Source of the DNA: an uncultured Bacteroidia bacterium
GTDB lineage: Bacteria; Bacteroidota; Bacteroidia; Bacteroidales; F082
Direction: 5' to 3'
Assembly (NCBI GenBank): GCA_902767725.1
Contig: CACXIM010000019.1
Coordinates: forward strand, 1 to 40,458
Length of the DNA: 40,458 nucleotides
The notes beneath the pieces were generated by a model, which was not told where the DNA came from, searched no databases, and saw nothing but the letters and a program-made list of their open reading frames with translations. The first letter of the stretch is position 1, and each line of letters starts with the position of its first letter. Positions 23,796 to 31,820 of the stretch are shown here, piece after piece. A program made the translations under genes and the position numbers.

Positions 23796-25100
23796 ATGGT
23801 GGTTTATAAGAAGATATTTCTATCCATCTTCCTTGTGTCCCTTGCATTTTTAGGTATAGCGCAAGAGCAACAGTCCTATCGTTTCACGTTGGAGGACTGC
23901 TTACGTTTTGCTATGGCCAATAGCTACGAGCGCAAGTCGATGGAATTGACAGGCAAGTCGCTGGAGACCTCCTACGAGCAGTCGAAGCAGCAAAGATTGC
24001 CTAGTGTGAGTGCTTCGGTGGGACAAAATTTTTCGAACAACGAGAACGGTTGGTCCACCTCGGGCAACGTAGGTGTGGGCTCTTCGGTGACGATTTACCA
24101 AGGTGGTAACATCAACAATACCATTGAGCAGAATCGCCTTAACGTGGAGCGCAACGAGGTGCAGCTGCAGCGCTATGATAACCAACTCACCTTACAAATA
24201 TTGCAGAGTTTTCTCACCATCCTGGGCAATCAGGAATTGGTGAGTTACCAGCAAGAGTTGCTCAACACCAGCCGTGAGCAATTGAAGCAGGGCCAGGCGC
24301 GACATCGTTTGGGGACCATCCTCGAGAGTGACCTTTTATTGCTTGAGGCACAATATTACAGCGACTCGAATAATGTGGTGGACACTCGGATCAACATAGA
24401 GAACAACCTGCTGGATCTCAAGGTGATGCTCTCGATGAACCCCTCCGATGATTTGGAAATCGTAGCTCCTAATACCGATGACCTTGAGATGCTGAAAGCG
24501 ACTTTGCCAACCGAAGAAGAAGCGGTCAATCTGGCCATGGAAACCATGCCCGACCTGCGCATGAGCGACTACGATATCCGCTTGGCTGAGAAGAGCGTTG
24601 ACCTGGCACGGGGCAATTATTTCCCGTCCATCTCGGCCAATGCCAACGTGGGCATGGGCATCTTGTCGTATGACAGTGACGGCAACTCAAAATGGTATGG
24701 CACGCCGACCGAATCGTTAGGCGTTTCGATGAGCATCCCAATTTATAGTCGTGGACAAACCAAGGCCAACGTGAAGAAGAGCCGCATCGCCTTGGAGCAA
24801 GCCCAGTTGGATTACGAGCAGTCTACTCTCACTGTTCGCCAGACTGTGGCTCAGGCTTACCGAAATGTGGTGTCGGCCTACAATGCCTACCAAGTTTCGC
24901 AAATCAAGGAAAATGCCTACAACAAGAGTTTCAATGCCTACAACATGCAGTATCAATACGGTAACATCACCACGGTGGAGTTGCTGCAACAGCAAAACAA
25001 TTATCTGAACGCCCTTAATTCTTATATACAGAACAAGTATTCCCTGTTGATGAAACGGAAGATCTTGGATGTCTATATGGGCAAAAACATTACACTATGA
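23796..25100 (+). CDS. tolC: TolC-family outer-membrane efflux protein
   Basis: 434 residues with a signal peptide (MVVYKKIFLSIFLVSLAFLGIAQ) and the two-fold repeated TolC layout. LEDCLRFAMANSYERK opens the first half; long periplasmic coiled-coil helices and short barrel strands follow in each half (ASVGQNFSNNENGW, SANANVGMGILSYDSDG). It forms the trimeric outer-membrane duct for the MacA/MacB-type exporter encoded next. A palindromic repeat follows its stop and separates it from macA. Confidence 0.88.
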   Translation: MVVYKKIFLSIFLVSLAFLGIAQEQQSYRFTLEDCLRFAMANSYERKSMELTGKSLETSYEQSKQQRLPSVSASVGQNFSNNENGWSTSGNVGVGSSVTIYQGGNINNTIEQNRLNVERNEVQLQRYDNQLTLQILQSFLTILGNQELVSYQQELLNTSREQLKQGQARHRLGTILESDLLLLEAQYYSDSNNVVDTRINIENNLLDLKVMLSMNPSDDLEIVAPNTDDLEMLKATLPTEEEAVNLAMETMPDLRMSDYDIRLAEKSVDLARGNYFPSISANANVGMGILSYDSDGNSKWYGTPTESLGVSMSIPIYSRGQTKANVKKSRIALEQAQLDYEQSTLTVRQTVAQAYRNVVSAYNAYQVSQIKENAYNKSFNAYNMQYQYGNITTVELLQQQNNYLNALNSYIQNKYSLLMKRKILDVYMGKNITL

Positions 25101-25104
25101 CAAA

Positions 25105-25174
25105 CGGCCCTTCGACGGGCTCAGGGACCTGAATTATACGATGGTCTAAGGTGCCTGAGCTTGTCGAAGGCCCG
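25105..25174. repeat. Intergenic inverted repeat between tolC and macA
   Basis: Two 25-bp arms, left CGGCCCTTCGACGGGCTC and onward, right ending GAGCTTGTCGAAGGCCCG, with four mismatches and a 20-bp spacer. There is no T run, so it is not a normal terminator. Its form is that of a REP-like palindromic element and it could stabilise or attenuate the tolC message ahead of macA. Confidence 0.6.
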
Positions 25175-25190
25175 ACAATGAACAACAACT

Positions 25191-26388
25191 ATGAAGAAAA
25201 AAAGAAAAATATGGCTGATTATCCTAGGCATCGTTGTTTTGGCCATTGCCGCGATAGTCATCGTCAAAATGACGAAATCAGCAAACAAGGAATTGGTGAT
25301 CAGAACCCATGTGGTGGGGGAGTATACCGTTGAAAACACTGTCACTGCGACGGGTACCATCGAGCCGGTGGAGACCGTGGAAGTCGGTACCCAAGTGTCG
25401 GGTAAGGTTGAAAAAATCTATGTCGACTTCAACGACGTGGTGAAGAAAGGTCAGCTGATGGCTGAACTGGACAAGCAGACGCTCAACCAGAGTCTCAGCC
25501 GTGCCAAGGCGAGTCTCACATCGGCAGAAAGTCAGCTCAACTACGCCAAGCTGACTTACGAGCGTACCAAACAACTCTATGAGGCGAATGCTGCCACCTT
25601 GGCTGCCTACCAAGAGGCGCAGAACTCCTACACCCAGGCGCAGATGAGCAAGCGAAACGCTCAAGCTTCATACGACCAGGCGCGTGTTGATTTGGCATAC
25701 GCCGAGATTTATTCGCCTATCGATGGCATCGTGCTCGACCGTGCCGTAGAGGTGGGCCAGACTGTGGCTGCCTCGTTCAGCACACCTACATTGTTTACCT
25801 TGGCCAACGACTTGACCCGTCGACGCTTACATGGACGATGTTTTCAACGGCACCGTCAACCAGATCCGTATGAAACCCACCACGACGAGCAATGTGGTGA
25901 CCTACACCGTCATCATCGAGGCACCCAACCCCGACCAGAAACTCTTTCCCGGCATGACCGCCAGCGTGACCATCGTCACGGAGGAACAAACTGGTTTGGC
26001 TGTACCCGCCGAAGCCTTCAACTTCACGCCCGACGAGGCAGTGTTGAAAGCCATCCGCAAAGCTGACAAACCTGATGGTCAACGTCCTGAGCCACCACAA
26101 GGTGAACGTCCTCAGATGGACAAGTCATCGGCAACAAGTCATTCGGTGGTGTGGTTGAAGAAGGGCGACGATATGATGCCGCGTCCCGTGAAAGTGGGCA
26201 TGAGCGATGGCGCCTACAAGATTATTGAACAAGGTGTACAGGCTGGCGATTCAGTCGTGTTATCGGCACAATTTGTCACCAAGGAGAAGACCGTGAAGAA
26301 GGGAGAGAATCCTTTCATGCCAGGCCCTCCCGGAAGGAATAGGAACAATAACAACAATAAAAGTGGCAACTCAGGTGGCCAGAAATAA
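25191..26388 (+). pseudogene. macA: MacA-type periplasmic adaptor, frameshifted by an internal deletion
   Basis: Membrane-fusion protein that links a MacB-type ABC exporter to TolC. The first frame (25191 to about 25820) has the membrane anchor, the VENTVTATGTIEPVETVEVG strand, GTQVSGKVEKIYVDFNDVVKKGQ, a coiled-coil hairpin and the lipoyl part (YSPIDGIVLDRAVEVGQTV), up to FTLANDLTR. The next family segment (about 24 residues like MQV-A-VDEADIG-V-EGQ) is absent. The sequence resumes in another frame at VDAYMDDVFNGTVNQIR and continues through PGMTASVTIVTEEQ to a normal end at 26388. A loss of about 74 nt near 25820/25821 accounts for both frame and length. The first frame would run on to 26066 as nonsense. 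The distal part is intact, so a recent mutation or an assembly fault are both possible. Confidence 0.85.
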
Positions 26389-26390
26389 TC

Positions 26391-27055
26391 ATGAGCGAGC
26401 GGCAATCCATCATCAAGGTTGAGAACCTCAAGCGGACGTTTGTCGTCGGCAGTGAGGAGGTGCATGCCCTCAAGGGCGTGTCGTTCGACATCTGCCAGGG
26501 GGAGTTTGTGAGCATCATGGGCTCGTCGGGCAGCGGCAAGTCGACCTTGCTCAATCGGAGATACGTAACCGTAAGATTGGGTTTGTGTTTCAATCCTACA
26601 ACCTTTTGCCGCGCACCTCTGCTTTGGAGAACGTGGAGTTGCCTTTGGTCTATAATCCTGATGTGTCGCACCGCGAGCGTCACGAGAAGGCGCAACACGC
26701 CTTGGAATTGGTGGGTTTGAAGGACCGTATGGGACACATGCCCAACCAGCTCTCGGGTGGTCAGCAGCAGCGTGTGGCCATAGCGCGTGCCTTGGTCAAC
26801 GACCCGGTCATCGTGTTGGCCGACGAAGCCACGGGTAACCTTGATACCCGCACTTCATACGAAATCATGAGTCTCTTCCAGAGCCTTCACGAACAGGGGA
26901 AAACCATCGCTTTTGTGACGCATGAATCTGACATTGCGGTGTTTACCAGCAGAACGATATTTCTGCGCGACGGTCATATCCTCCGTGATGAGCCGGTAGC
27001 GACAAAGTCGGCAGCGGAAGCGTTGGCAGCATTACCCAAAGATAACGATTATTGA
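26391..27055 (+). pseudogene. macB: MacB-type ABC transporter ATPase, frameshifted by an internal deletion
   Basis: ATPase of a MacB/LolD-type exporter. The first frame (26391 to about 26555) gives [27 protein letters not shown] and Walker [13 protein letters not shown]. The family next has about 29 residues (TLGCLD-PTSG-Y-LDG-) that are missing. The sequence resumes in another frame at [20 protein letters not shown] and holds the ABC signature [15 protein letters not shown], Walker [14 protein letters not shown] and the switch histidine AFVTHES, ending normally at 27055. The gap is about 85-90 nt and not a multiple of three. As written neither fragment is a working ATPase. Start and stop keep operon spacing: 2 nt from macA, 1 nt to the permease gene. 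Confidence 0.87.
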
Positions 27056-27056
27056 T

Positions 27057-28277
27057 ATGGATATTCTGAACCTCATACGCATATCGGCAAAAGCCTTGTT
27101 ACGCAACAAGACGCGTACGGCGCTTTCCATGCTTGGCATCGTGATTGGTATCGCTGCTGTCATTGCCGTGGTCAACTTGGGCGAAGGATTGAAACAGAGC
27201 ACGGCCAACCAACTCTCTGACATGGGCACCAACCTCATCATGGTGATGCGTGCTAATCAGAGGCGCGGCGGTGTCAGCATGGGTTCTGGCAACGTGCAGT
27301 CGCTCAAGGTCAGGGATTGTGAGTTGATAGCCAAAGGCGCCAAAAACGTTACTATGGTTAGTCCCGTAGTGAACAGTGCTGGTCAGTTGGTGAACGGTTC
27401 CAAAAACTGGTCTGGAACAGTGTACGGAGGCTCGCCCGACTATTTGGAAATCAGGAAATACGAAATAGCCACAGGCGTTAACTTCACTGAAGAGGATGTG
27501 AAGAAATATGCCAAGGTCGGCTTGATAGGTCAGACCATCGTCAAAGAGCTGTTTGACACGGGTGAAGACCCTATCGGCAAGACCATCCGTATTGGAAACA
27601 TGCCTTTCAAGGTCATTGGAACGTTGAAAGAGAAAGGCCAAAACGGTATGGGCATGGACCAGGACGACCTTGTGGTGATGCCCTATTCTACAGTGCAGAA
27701 GCGCATGTTGGGCGTTGACTATATCCAGCAAATTGTGTGTTCTGCCGCTTCCGAGGATGTAGCGGAGGCCGCTGTGGAGGAAATCGAGAACATTTTACGT
27801 GTCTCTCACAAGATTCCTGACGGTGGTGTGAACGATTTCGAGGTGCGCACCCAGCAGGAGATGTTGGAGATGATGTCGTCGATGACAGGCATGATTACCA
27901 CCGTACTGGTTGCCATCGCATTGATTTCTTTGTTGGTAGGCTGTATCGGCATTATGAATATCATGTACGTCACGGTGACTGAGCGCACTAAGGAGATCGG
28001 TTTGCGCATGTCCATTGGCGCAAAGAACTCTGCCATTTTGATGCAGTTCCTTACCGAGAGCATCATCCTGAGCCTTATTGGTGGCGTGATTGGCCTTTTG
28101 CTGGGCTTGTTGCTCTCTTATGTGGTTTCTTTGGCCATGTCGATGCCTTATATCATCAATGTGCCATGGATGTTTATTTCCTTCGTGTCGTGCGCCATCT
28201 TAGGTCTCATCTCGGGATTCTTCCCTGCCTTGAAGGCCTCGCGTACCGACCCCATCAATGCCTTGAGGTACGAATAA
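27057..28277 (+). CDS. MacB-type ABC transporter permease (FtsX family)
   Basis: 406 residues. An N-terminal helix (SMLGIVIGIAAVIAVVNLG), a large periplasmic MacB-PCD domain (about 45-265), then three C-terminal helices of the FtsX domain (MITTVLVAIALISLLVGCIGIMNIMYVTVTERTKEIG, about 275-310, and two more to the end). The ending FPALKASRTDPINALRYE is standard. It couples to the ATPase encoded just upstream (here frameshifted) and works with MacA and TolC to expel a substrate from the periplasm. Length is normal and no lesion is seen. Confidence 0.92.
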   Translation: MDILNLIRISAKALLRNKTRTALSMLGIVIGIAAVIAVVNLGEGLKQSTANQLSDMGTNLIMVMRANQRRGGVSMGSGNVQSLKVRDCELIAKGAKNVTMVSPVVNSAGQLVNGSKNWSGTVYGGSPDYLEIRKYEIATGVNFTEEDVKKYAKVGLIGQTIVKELFDTGEDPIGKTIRIGNMPFKVIGTLKEKGQNGMGMDQDDLVVMPYSTVQKRMLGVDYIQQIVCSAASEDVAEAAVEEIENILRVSHKIPDGGVNDFEVRTQQEMLEMMSSMTGMITTVLVAIALISLLVGCIGIMNIMYVTVTERTKEIGLRMSIGAKNSAILMQFLTESIILSLIGGVIGLLLGLLLSYVVSLAMSMPYIINVPWMFISFVSCAILGLISGFFPALKASRTDPINALRYE

Positions 28278-28292
28278 CAAACCATTTGTGTT

Positions 28293-29501
28293 ATGAATAA
28301 ACACACAATTAATACGGTCGACAACTACCTTTCGCTGAAAAGGATTATTACATTATCTCTTGCCATAACGATTGCCTATTATGCCCTGTTTGCTCTGAGT
28401 CACTATTTCGGTCGGCCTTCTTTTGCCAGTTCAAATGAAGAGGAAGAGGTCGAACCGGAAAAAGAGCATGTGGTCGGTCAGAACGAATTGGCATTTGGCG
28501 AGATTCAAAAACGATGGCCTGCCCTTTTTCAGGCCGAACGGTTCCAACCAGGCTACAAATTTGTCAAACCGAAGTTTTCCACCATCTTGCTGTTTAATAT
28601 CCCGTTTACTTTCCTGATGATGTTTTCCGTGTTCCTCTTCAACAGGTGGATTATGGGCAGGACCTACAACCGACATCGAAACGAGTTGTTGGCAAATATC
28701 ATTGGCACTTTGTTACTTGCAGGTTTGTTGAGTTCGATTTGTACGCTTGTTCAATTGTATATATGGCCACATGGGCCTGGCCCGCAGCGCTCGTTGATGG
28801 GGTATATCAGCCGAGGCATGTTGGGCGATTTCATGTTGGTGGCCATCGCTTTTGTGTTCAGCTATCTGCAACGTTCCCTTTACTATGAGAAGAGGATTGC
28901 GGTTGAAAACGAAACGCTTCGTGCCGAGAACCTCAACTCGCGTTACGAAGCATTGAAGAACCAGCTCGACCCCCATTTTCTCTTCAATTCGTTGAACACG
29001 TTGTGGTCGCTGATTGAGGACGATGCAGACAAGGCCGAAGACTTCATCCAACAATTGTCGGATGTGTTGCGCTATACATTGCAGAACAAGGAGGTGGTGA
29101 CTTTGGCTGAAGAGCTGGATTGTGTGCGTTCCTATTGTCGAATGATGAAAATACGCTATGGCGACAACTTGGCTTTTGACCATGGCATCGATCATGATGC
29201 GTACGATTACCATTATGTGTTGCCGCTTTCCATCCAAGGGCTGATTGAAAATGCCATCAAACACAATGTCATCTCTTCTAAGCAGCCGCTGACGGTGCAT
29301 ATTCATACCGATGACGATAACCACTTGATAATTAGTAATAAAATCCAACCAAAAATAGGCAAAGAAGAGGGAACGGGTATTGGTTTGGCCAATTTGGCGG
29401 AACGTTATCGGATAAAATGGAACGAAAATGTGGAAATTTTCAACGATGGAAAGAATTTTAGTGTAACTTTGCCTCTTAAACAAAACGATCAAACATTATG
29501 A
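28293..29501 (+). CDS. LytS-type sensor histidine kinase
   Basis: 402 residues. Four membrane helices (about 18-40, 95-117, 131-155, 175-195) are followed by a short coiled coil and a His_kinase domain with phosphoacceptor His228 in KNQLDPHFLFNSLNTLWSLI. An HATPase region follows with the N box SIQGLIENAIKHNV and the GTGIGLANLAERY glycine box. Between helices 1 and 2 an acidic extracytoplasmic stretch (SSNEEEEVEPEKE) may sense ligand. It overlaps the response regulator gene by an ATGA, and it probably controls the efflux operon it belongs to. Confidence 0.9.
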   Translation: MNKHTINTVDNYLSLKRIITLSLAITIAYYALFALSHYFGRPSFASSNEEEEVEPEKEHVVGQNELAFGEIQKRWPALFQAERFQPGYKFVKPKFSTILLFNIPFTFLMMFSVFLFNRWIMGRTYNRHRNELLANIIGTLLLAGLLSSICTLVQLYIWPHGPGPQRSLMGYISRGMLGDFMLVAIAFVFSYLQRSLYYEKRIAVENETLRAENLNSRYEALKNQLDPHFLFNSLNTLWSLIEDDADKAEDFIQQLSDVLRYTLQNKEVVTLAEELDCVRSYCRMMKIRYGDNLAFDHGIDHDAYDYHYVLPLSIQGLIENAIKHNVISSKQPLTVHIHTDDDNHLIISNKIQPKIGKEEGTGIGLANLAERYRIKWNENVEIFNDGKNFSVTLPLKQNDQTL

Positions 29502-30256
29502 AAGCACTTATAATTGAAGACGAAGTGATGGCTGCCAAGACGCTGAAGAAGCTTCTTGTGGAGGTCAGCCCAGGTATCGAAATCGTTGGCATACTTGAAT
29601 CTATTGAGGACAGCGTGGATTGGATAGCGAGTCATGCAATGCCCGACCTTATGTTTATGGACGTCCATTTGGCCGACGGCTCCTCGTTTACCATTTTTGA
29701 ACGCGTTACCATCACCTGTCCGGTCATCTTCACCACGGCATACGACGAATATGCCCTCAAGGCCTTTGAAGTGAATAGCATCGACTATTTGCTGAAGCCT
29801 ATCAGCAAGGAAGCCTTGGAGCGTGCCATGAACAAATACCATGCATTAGTGGAGAAGCCTGTTGGCAACAGCCAGATTGAAGCGCTCTTGACCCAATTGA
29901 GCGAGAAAAAGAAATACAGGAATTATTTCCTTTTGCCCGAACGTGACAAGTTCATACCGCTGCCGGTCAACAATATTGTCTACATATATATTGATGCCAA
30001 GACGTTGAAGATTGTGACTACAGACGGGAAGACATTCTATATGAACCACACTTTGGACGATGTGATGAGCGAGCTTGATCCGCATGAATTCTTCCGTGCC
30101 AACCGTCAGTTTGTCGTCGCGCGCCAGTCCATCAAGGATGTGTCGGTATGGTTTGGCAACAAGTTGGCCATCAATCTGTACGTCGAAACACCCGAAAAGA
30201 TCATTGTCAGCAAGGCGCGCGTAGCTGAGTTTAAAGTTTGGTTTACAAAGCAATAA
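29498..30256 (+). CDS. LytTR-family response regulator
   Basis: 252 residues. The N-terminal receiver domain has acidic residues EDE at 7-9, phosphoacceptor Asp55 (LMFMDVHLADG), TTAYDEYALKAF and Lys in YLLKPIS. The C-terminal LytTR DNA-binding domain starts near residue 145 (FLLPERDKFIPLPVNNIVYIY) and holds FFRANRQFVV. It is paired with the kinase through an ATGA overlap, and such LytS/LytTR pairs in Bacteroidota often lie with MacB-type exporters. Confidence 0.92.
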   Translation: MKALIIEDEVMAAKTLKKLLVEVSPGIEIVGILESIEDSVDWIASHAMPDLMFMDVHLADGSSFTIFERVTITCPVIFTTAYDEYALKAFEVNSIDYLLKPISKEALERAMNKYHALVEKPVGNSQIEALLTQLSEKKKYRNYFLLPERDKFIPLPVNNIVYIYIDAKTLKIVTTDGKTFYMNHTLDDVMSELDPHEFFRANRQFVVARQSIKDVSVWFGNKLAINLYVETPEKIIVSKARVAEFKVWFTKQ

Positions 30257-30308
30257 GCTGGTTTACAGCTTTTTGTGGTAAATAGTAATTTTTTTGAAGA
30301 AAAAACAT

Positions 30309-30337
30309 TGTGGGAACAAAAAAAGGTTGTATTTTTG
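30309..30337 (+). promoter_or_regulatory. Promoter of tRNA-Lys
   Basis: TTG at 30309-30311 and TATTTTTG at 30330-30337 (then CACC) with an 18-bp spacer, about 38 nt before the mature 5' end of tRNA-Lys. Confidence 0.7.
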
Positions 30338-30375
30338 CACCCACAAACCGAAAGGTTCAACGTAGTTAAAACGAT

Positions 30376-30448
30376 GCTTCCGTAGCTCAGTTGGTAGAGC
30401 ACCTGACTCTTAATCAGGGTGTCCAGGGTTCGACCCCCTGCGGGAGTA
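30376..30448 (+). tRNA. tRNA-Lys (CTT)
   Basis: A 73-nt cloverleaf. The acceptor pairs GCTTCCG with CGGGAGT (two G-T pairs) plus discriminator A. The D arm is GCTCAGTTGGTAGAGC, the anticodon loop CTCTTAA (anticodon CTT), and the T arm GGGTTCGACCCCC. CCA is not encoded. Its 3' end is the target of the integrated element that follows; insertion keeps the tRNA whole. Confidence 0.95.
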
Positions 30449-30449
30449 C
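30436..30449. other. Attachment site attL
   Basis: CCCTGCGGGAGTAC, covering the T-arm/acceptor 3' end of tRNA-Lys and one base beyond. It is identical to the copy at 36061-36074. Confidence 0.8.
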
Positions 30450-30451
30450 TG

Positions 30452-30500
30452 AAAAAGACCTTCCATTTAGTTGTGAATCAACATTTTGGAAGGTCTTTTT
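30452..30500 (+). terminator. Terminator just inside the left end of the element
   Basis: Fourteen-base stem AAAAAGACCTTCCA / TGGAAGGTCTTTTT with T run, 3 nt past the tRNA-Lys 3' end. It is element DNA and replaces the original tRNA terminator, which now lies beyond attR at 36083. Confidence 0.8.
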
Positions 30501-30509
30501 GTTTTCCAT

Positions 30510-30533
30510 ACTTGCACTTTACTTGCACTTTTT
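30510..30533 (+). repeat. Left terminal direct repeat of the element
   Basis: Two tandem copies of ACTTGCACTTT followed by TT, 60 bp inside attL. The identical 24 bp recur in the same orientation at 35924-35947. They are likely arm-type sites for the integrase. Confidence 0.65.
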
Positions 30534-30582
30534 CTTGAAATCAGGCCTTTTTCTGCCAGTTTTTGAAAGAAAAGAAATCCTT

Positions 30583-30607
30583 CATGTTGAGCATTGCAGC
30601 CAACATG
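30583..30607 (+). repeat. Hairpin repeat, copy 1
   Basis: A 25-bp unit, CATGTTG, then AGCATTGCAGC, then CAACATG: a 7-bp perfect stem with an 11-nt loop. It lies 33 nt before the ATG at 30641. Copy 2 at 31017 differs at one stem base, which leaves a G-T pair. Confidence 0.6.
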
Positions 30608-30640
30608 ATTCTTCACTATTATTCACCAAACCTTTTCAAA

Positions 30641-30922
30641 ATGGAAAACAAAAATGTAGAAAGCACCATCCATGCAATCCTTCAGGATGGCCAGCACCCA
30701 CTTCAAGTGACTTCCCAAACAAGGGAAATTCTAACTATCATTTCTGCTTATAGGTGCCTTTATGCAGATCTGCTTGAATGGCTTGAAAAGTACCATGCTT
30801 CAGATGATAGCCTGAATGATGAAGCCTTCCAGCACTGGCAGCCATTTATTGACTACCTTGAAAAATGGCTTGTTGAAAGCATCACACAAAACACTTGCAG
30901 CACACCCTTTAAGGGGATTTGA
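30641..30922 (+). CDS. Small acidic protein of the element, function unknown
   Basis: 93 residues from MENKNVESTIHAIL, mostly helical and acidic, with several aromatic residues (YLEKWLVES). I do not recognise the family. The frame is open from an ATG at 30563 (119 residues), but that N-terminus would be encoded by hairpin repeat copy 1, so the start at 30641 is preferred. It is the only gene of the element clearly on the plus strand. It is flanked by two copies of a hairpin repeat and has no obvious promoter directly upstream. In a circular form of the element the promoter at 35971 would point toward it. Confidence 0.5.
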   Translation: MENKNVESTIHAILQDGQHPLQVTSQTREILTIISAYRCLYADLLEWLEKYHASDDSLNDEAFQHWQPFIDYLEKWLVESITQNTCSTPFKGI

Positions 30923-30932
30923 TCCTGAAGTT

Positions 30933-30995
30933 CTCTTTGTTCGCTCTTTGTTCGGCTCTTGCTTCGATGCCTTTCTCGGAGTTCGTTCGGAGTTC
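30933..30995. repeat. Short tandem repeats downstream of the small acidic gene
   Basis: CTCTTTGTTCG occurs twice back to back (30933-30943, 30944-30954), followed by a diverged copy (GCTCTTGCTTCG). TCGGAGTTC then occurs twice, 11 bp apart (30976 and 30987). The stretch 30923-31098 holds no convincing gene. Confidence 0.55.
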
Positions 30996-31016
30996 ATCCG
31001 GCACAATAGAAGAATC

Positions 31017-31041
31017 CATGTTGAGCATTGCAGCCAGCATG
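31017..31041 (+). repeat. Hairpin repeat, copy 2
   Basis: Same as copy 1 at 24 of 25 bases. Here the stem extends outward (GAATC before, GATTT after) to about 12 bp including G-T pairs on the plus strand. It lies between the small acidic gene and the HTH gene at 31099. Confidence 0.6.
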
Positions 31042-31098
31042 GATTTCTTTGTGTGTGCGGATGATACTAAGAAACTCGATGAAGGCAGCCTGCTTCAA

Positions 31099-31629
31099 TC
31101 ATTGATTGCTTCCTCTTGCAATATCCGAAATAGAAGGTGCTACAGCCCTATTTTCATCATCATCTTGCAAGTGGAATTTTTCCAAAAGTTTCAAGTATTC
31201 CTTTTCGTGATAACTATTCCAAAATGAAAAGTTGCCTGAAGGATGCACCATTTCTTTCAGTGCTGAATGTGGGTCAGTTTCACCGATGCCTGTTGCACTG
31301 GCTCTTTCTATAAGCCATATTGCGGCCTTCAGTTTGATTGCGGGATTGTCGCCGGTTAGAATGTCTTTGATGGCTTTGAAGGCATCATCCTGAATGCCAA
31401 ACAAGCCAGCCTTAATCCTTTCCCTTATGATTTCACACTGCTTGTTATAGAAGCATTTGAAAGTCAGGATGTCCTGCCATTCATAAAGGGTGCTTCTATT
31501 GATTTCAAGTTTTTCTGCTATTGCGGTGATGGTTTCACCGGATGCCAAAAGGATGGCTGCTTGTTCCTGAAGGGGTGTCAGCCCTGATTCAGTTCTATAT
31601 TGTTGGTTTTTGTCGGTTTTTGTTTCCAT
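31099..31629 (-). CDS. HTH protein of the element (terminase-small-subunit/transposase-like HTH)
   Basis: 176 residues from METKTDKNQQYRTE; a longer frame to 31665 would overlap the -7 element at 31653. The N-terminal third has a clear helix-turn-helix, LTPLQEQAAILLASGETITAIAEKLEINRSTLYEWQ, of the type found in phage small terminases and Helix-turn-helix-23/29 families. A helical middle (DDAFKAIKDILTGDNPAIKLKAAIWLIERA) and a charged tail follow. It probably binds DNA, perhaps as a regulator or as a packaging/replication factor of the element; the sequence does not decide which. It has its own promoter. Confidence 0.65.
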   Translation of the reverse strand: METKTDKNQQYRTESGLTPLQEQAAILLASGETITAIAEKLEINRSTLYEWQDILTFKCFYNKQCEIIRERIKAGLFGIQDDAFKAIKDILTGDNPAIKLKAAIWLIERASATGIGETDPHSALKEMVHPSGNFSFWNSYHEKEYLKLLEKFHLQDDDENRAVAPSISDIARGSNQ

Positions 31630-31652
31630 GTTACCTGCTTTTTCTTTGATTG

Positions 31653-31660
31653 CAAAAATA
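31653..31660 (-). promoter_or_regulatory. Promoter -7 element for the HTH gene
   Basis: TATTTTTG followed by CAATC on the minus strand, 24 nt before the ATG at 31629. Confidence 0.65.
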
Positions 31661-31698
31661 CACATTTCTTCATGTATAAGGGTGTCCGAAATTCATCT

Positions 31699-31730
31699 GC
31701 AAGTTGCCTACAAGTTGCCAGCAAGTGACC
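31699..31730. repeat. Three phased 10-mers upstream of the HTH gene
   Basis: GCAAGTTGCC (31699), ACAAGTTGCC (31710) and GCAAGTGACC (31721) stand 11 bp apart, about one helical turn. An inverted relative, GTGACTTGCA, lies at 31841. All contain CAAGT, as do the terminal repeats in reverse. They may bind the element's HTH or integrase proteins. Confidence 0.55.
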
Positions 31731-31820
31731 TGCATCTAAATTATATATCTATAAAATATATATCTTGAAAAATATTCGTCCGTCTTATTTTATTGATATT
31801 TAATTATTAAGTCTTTATTA

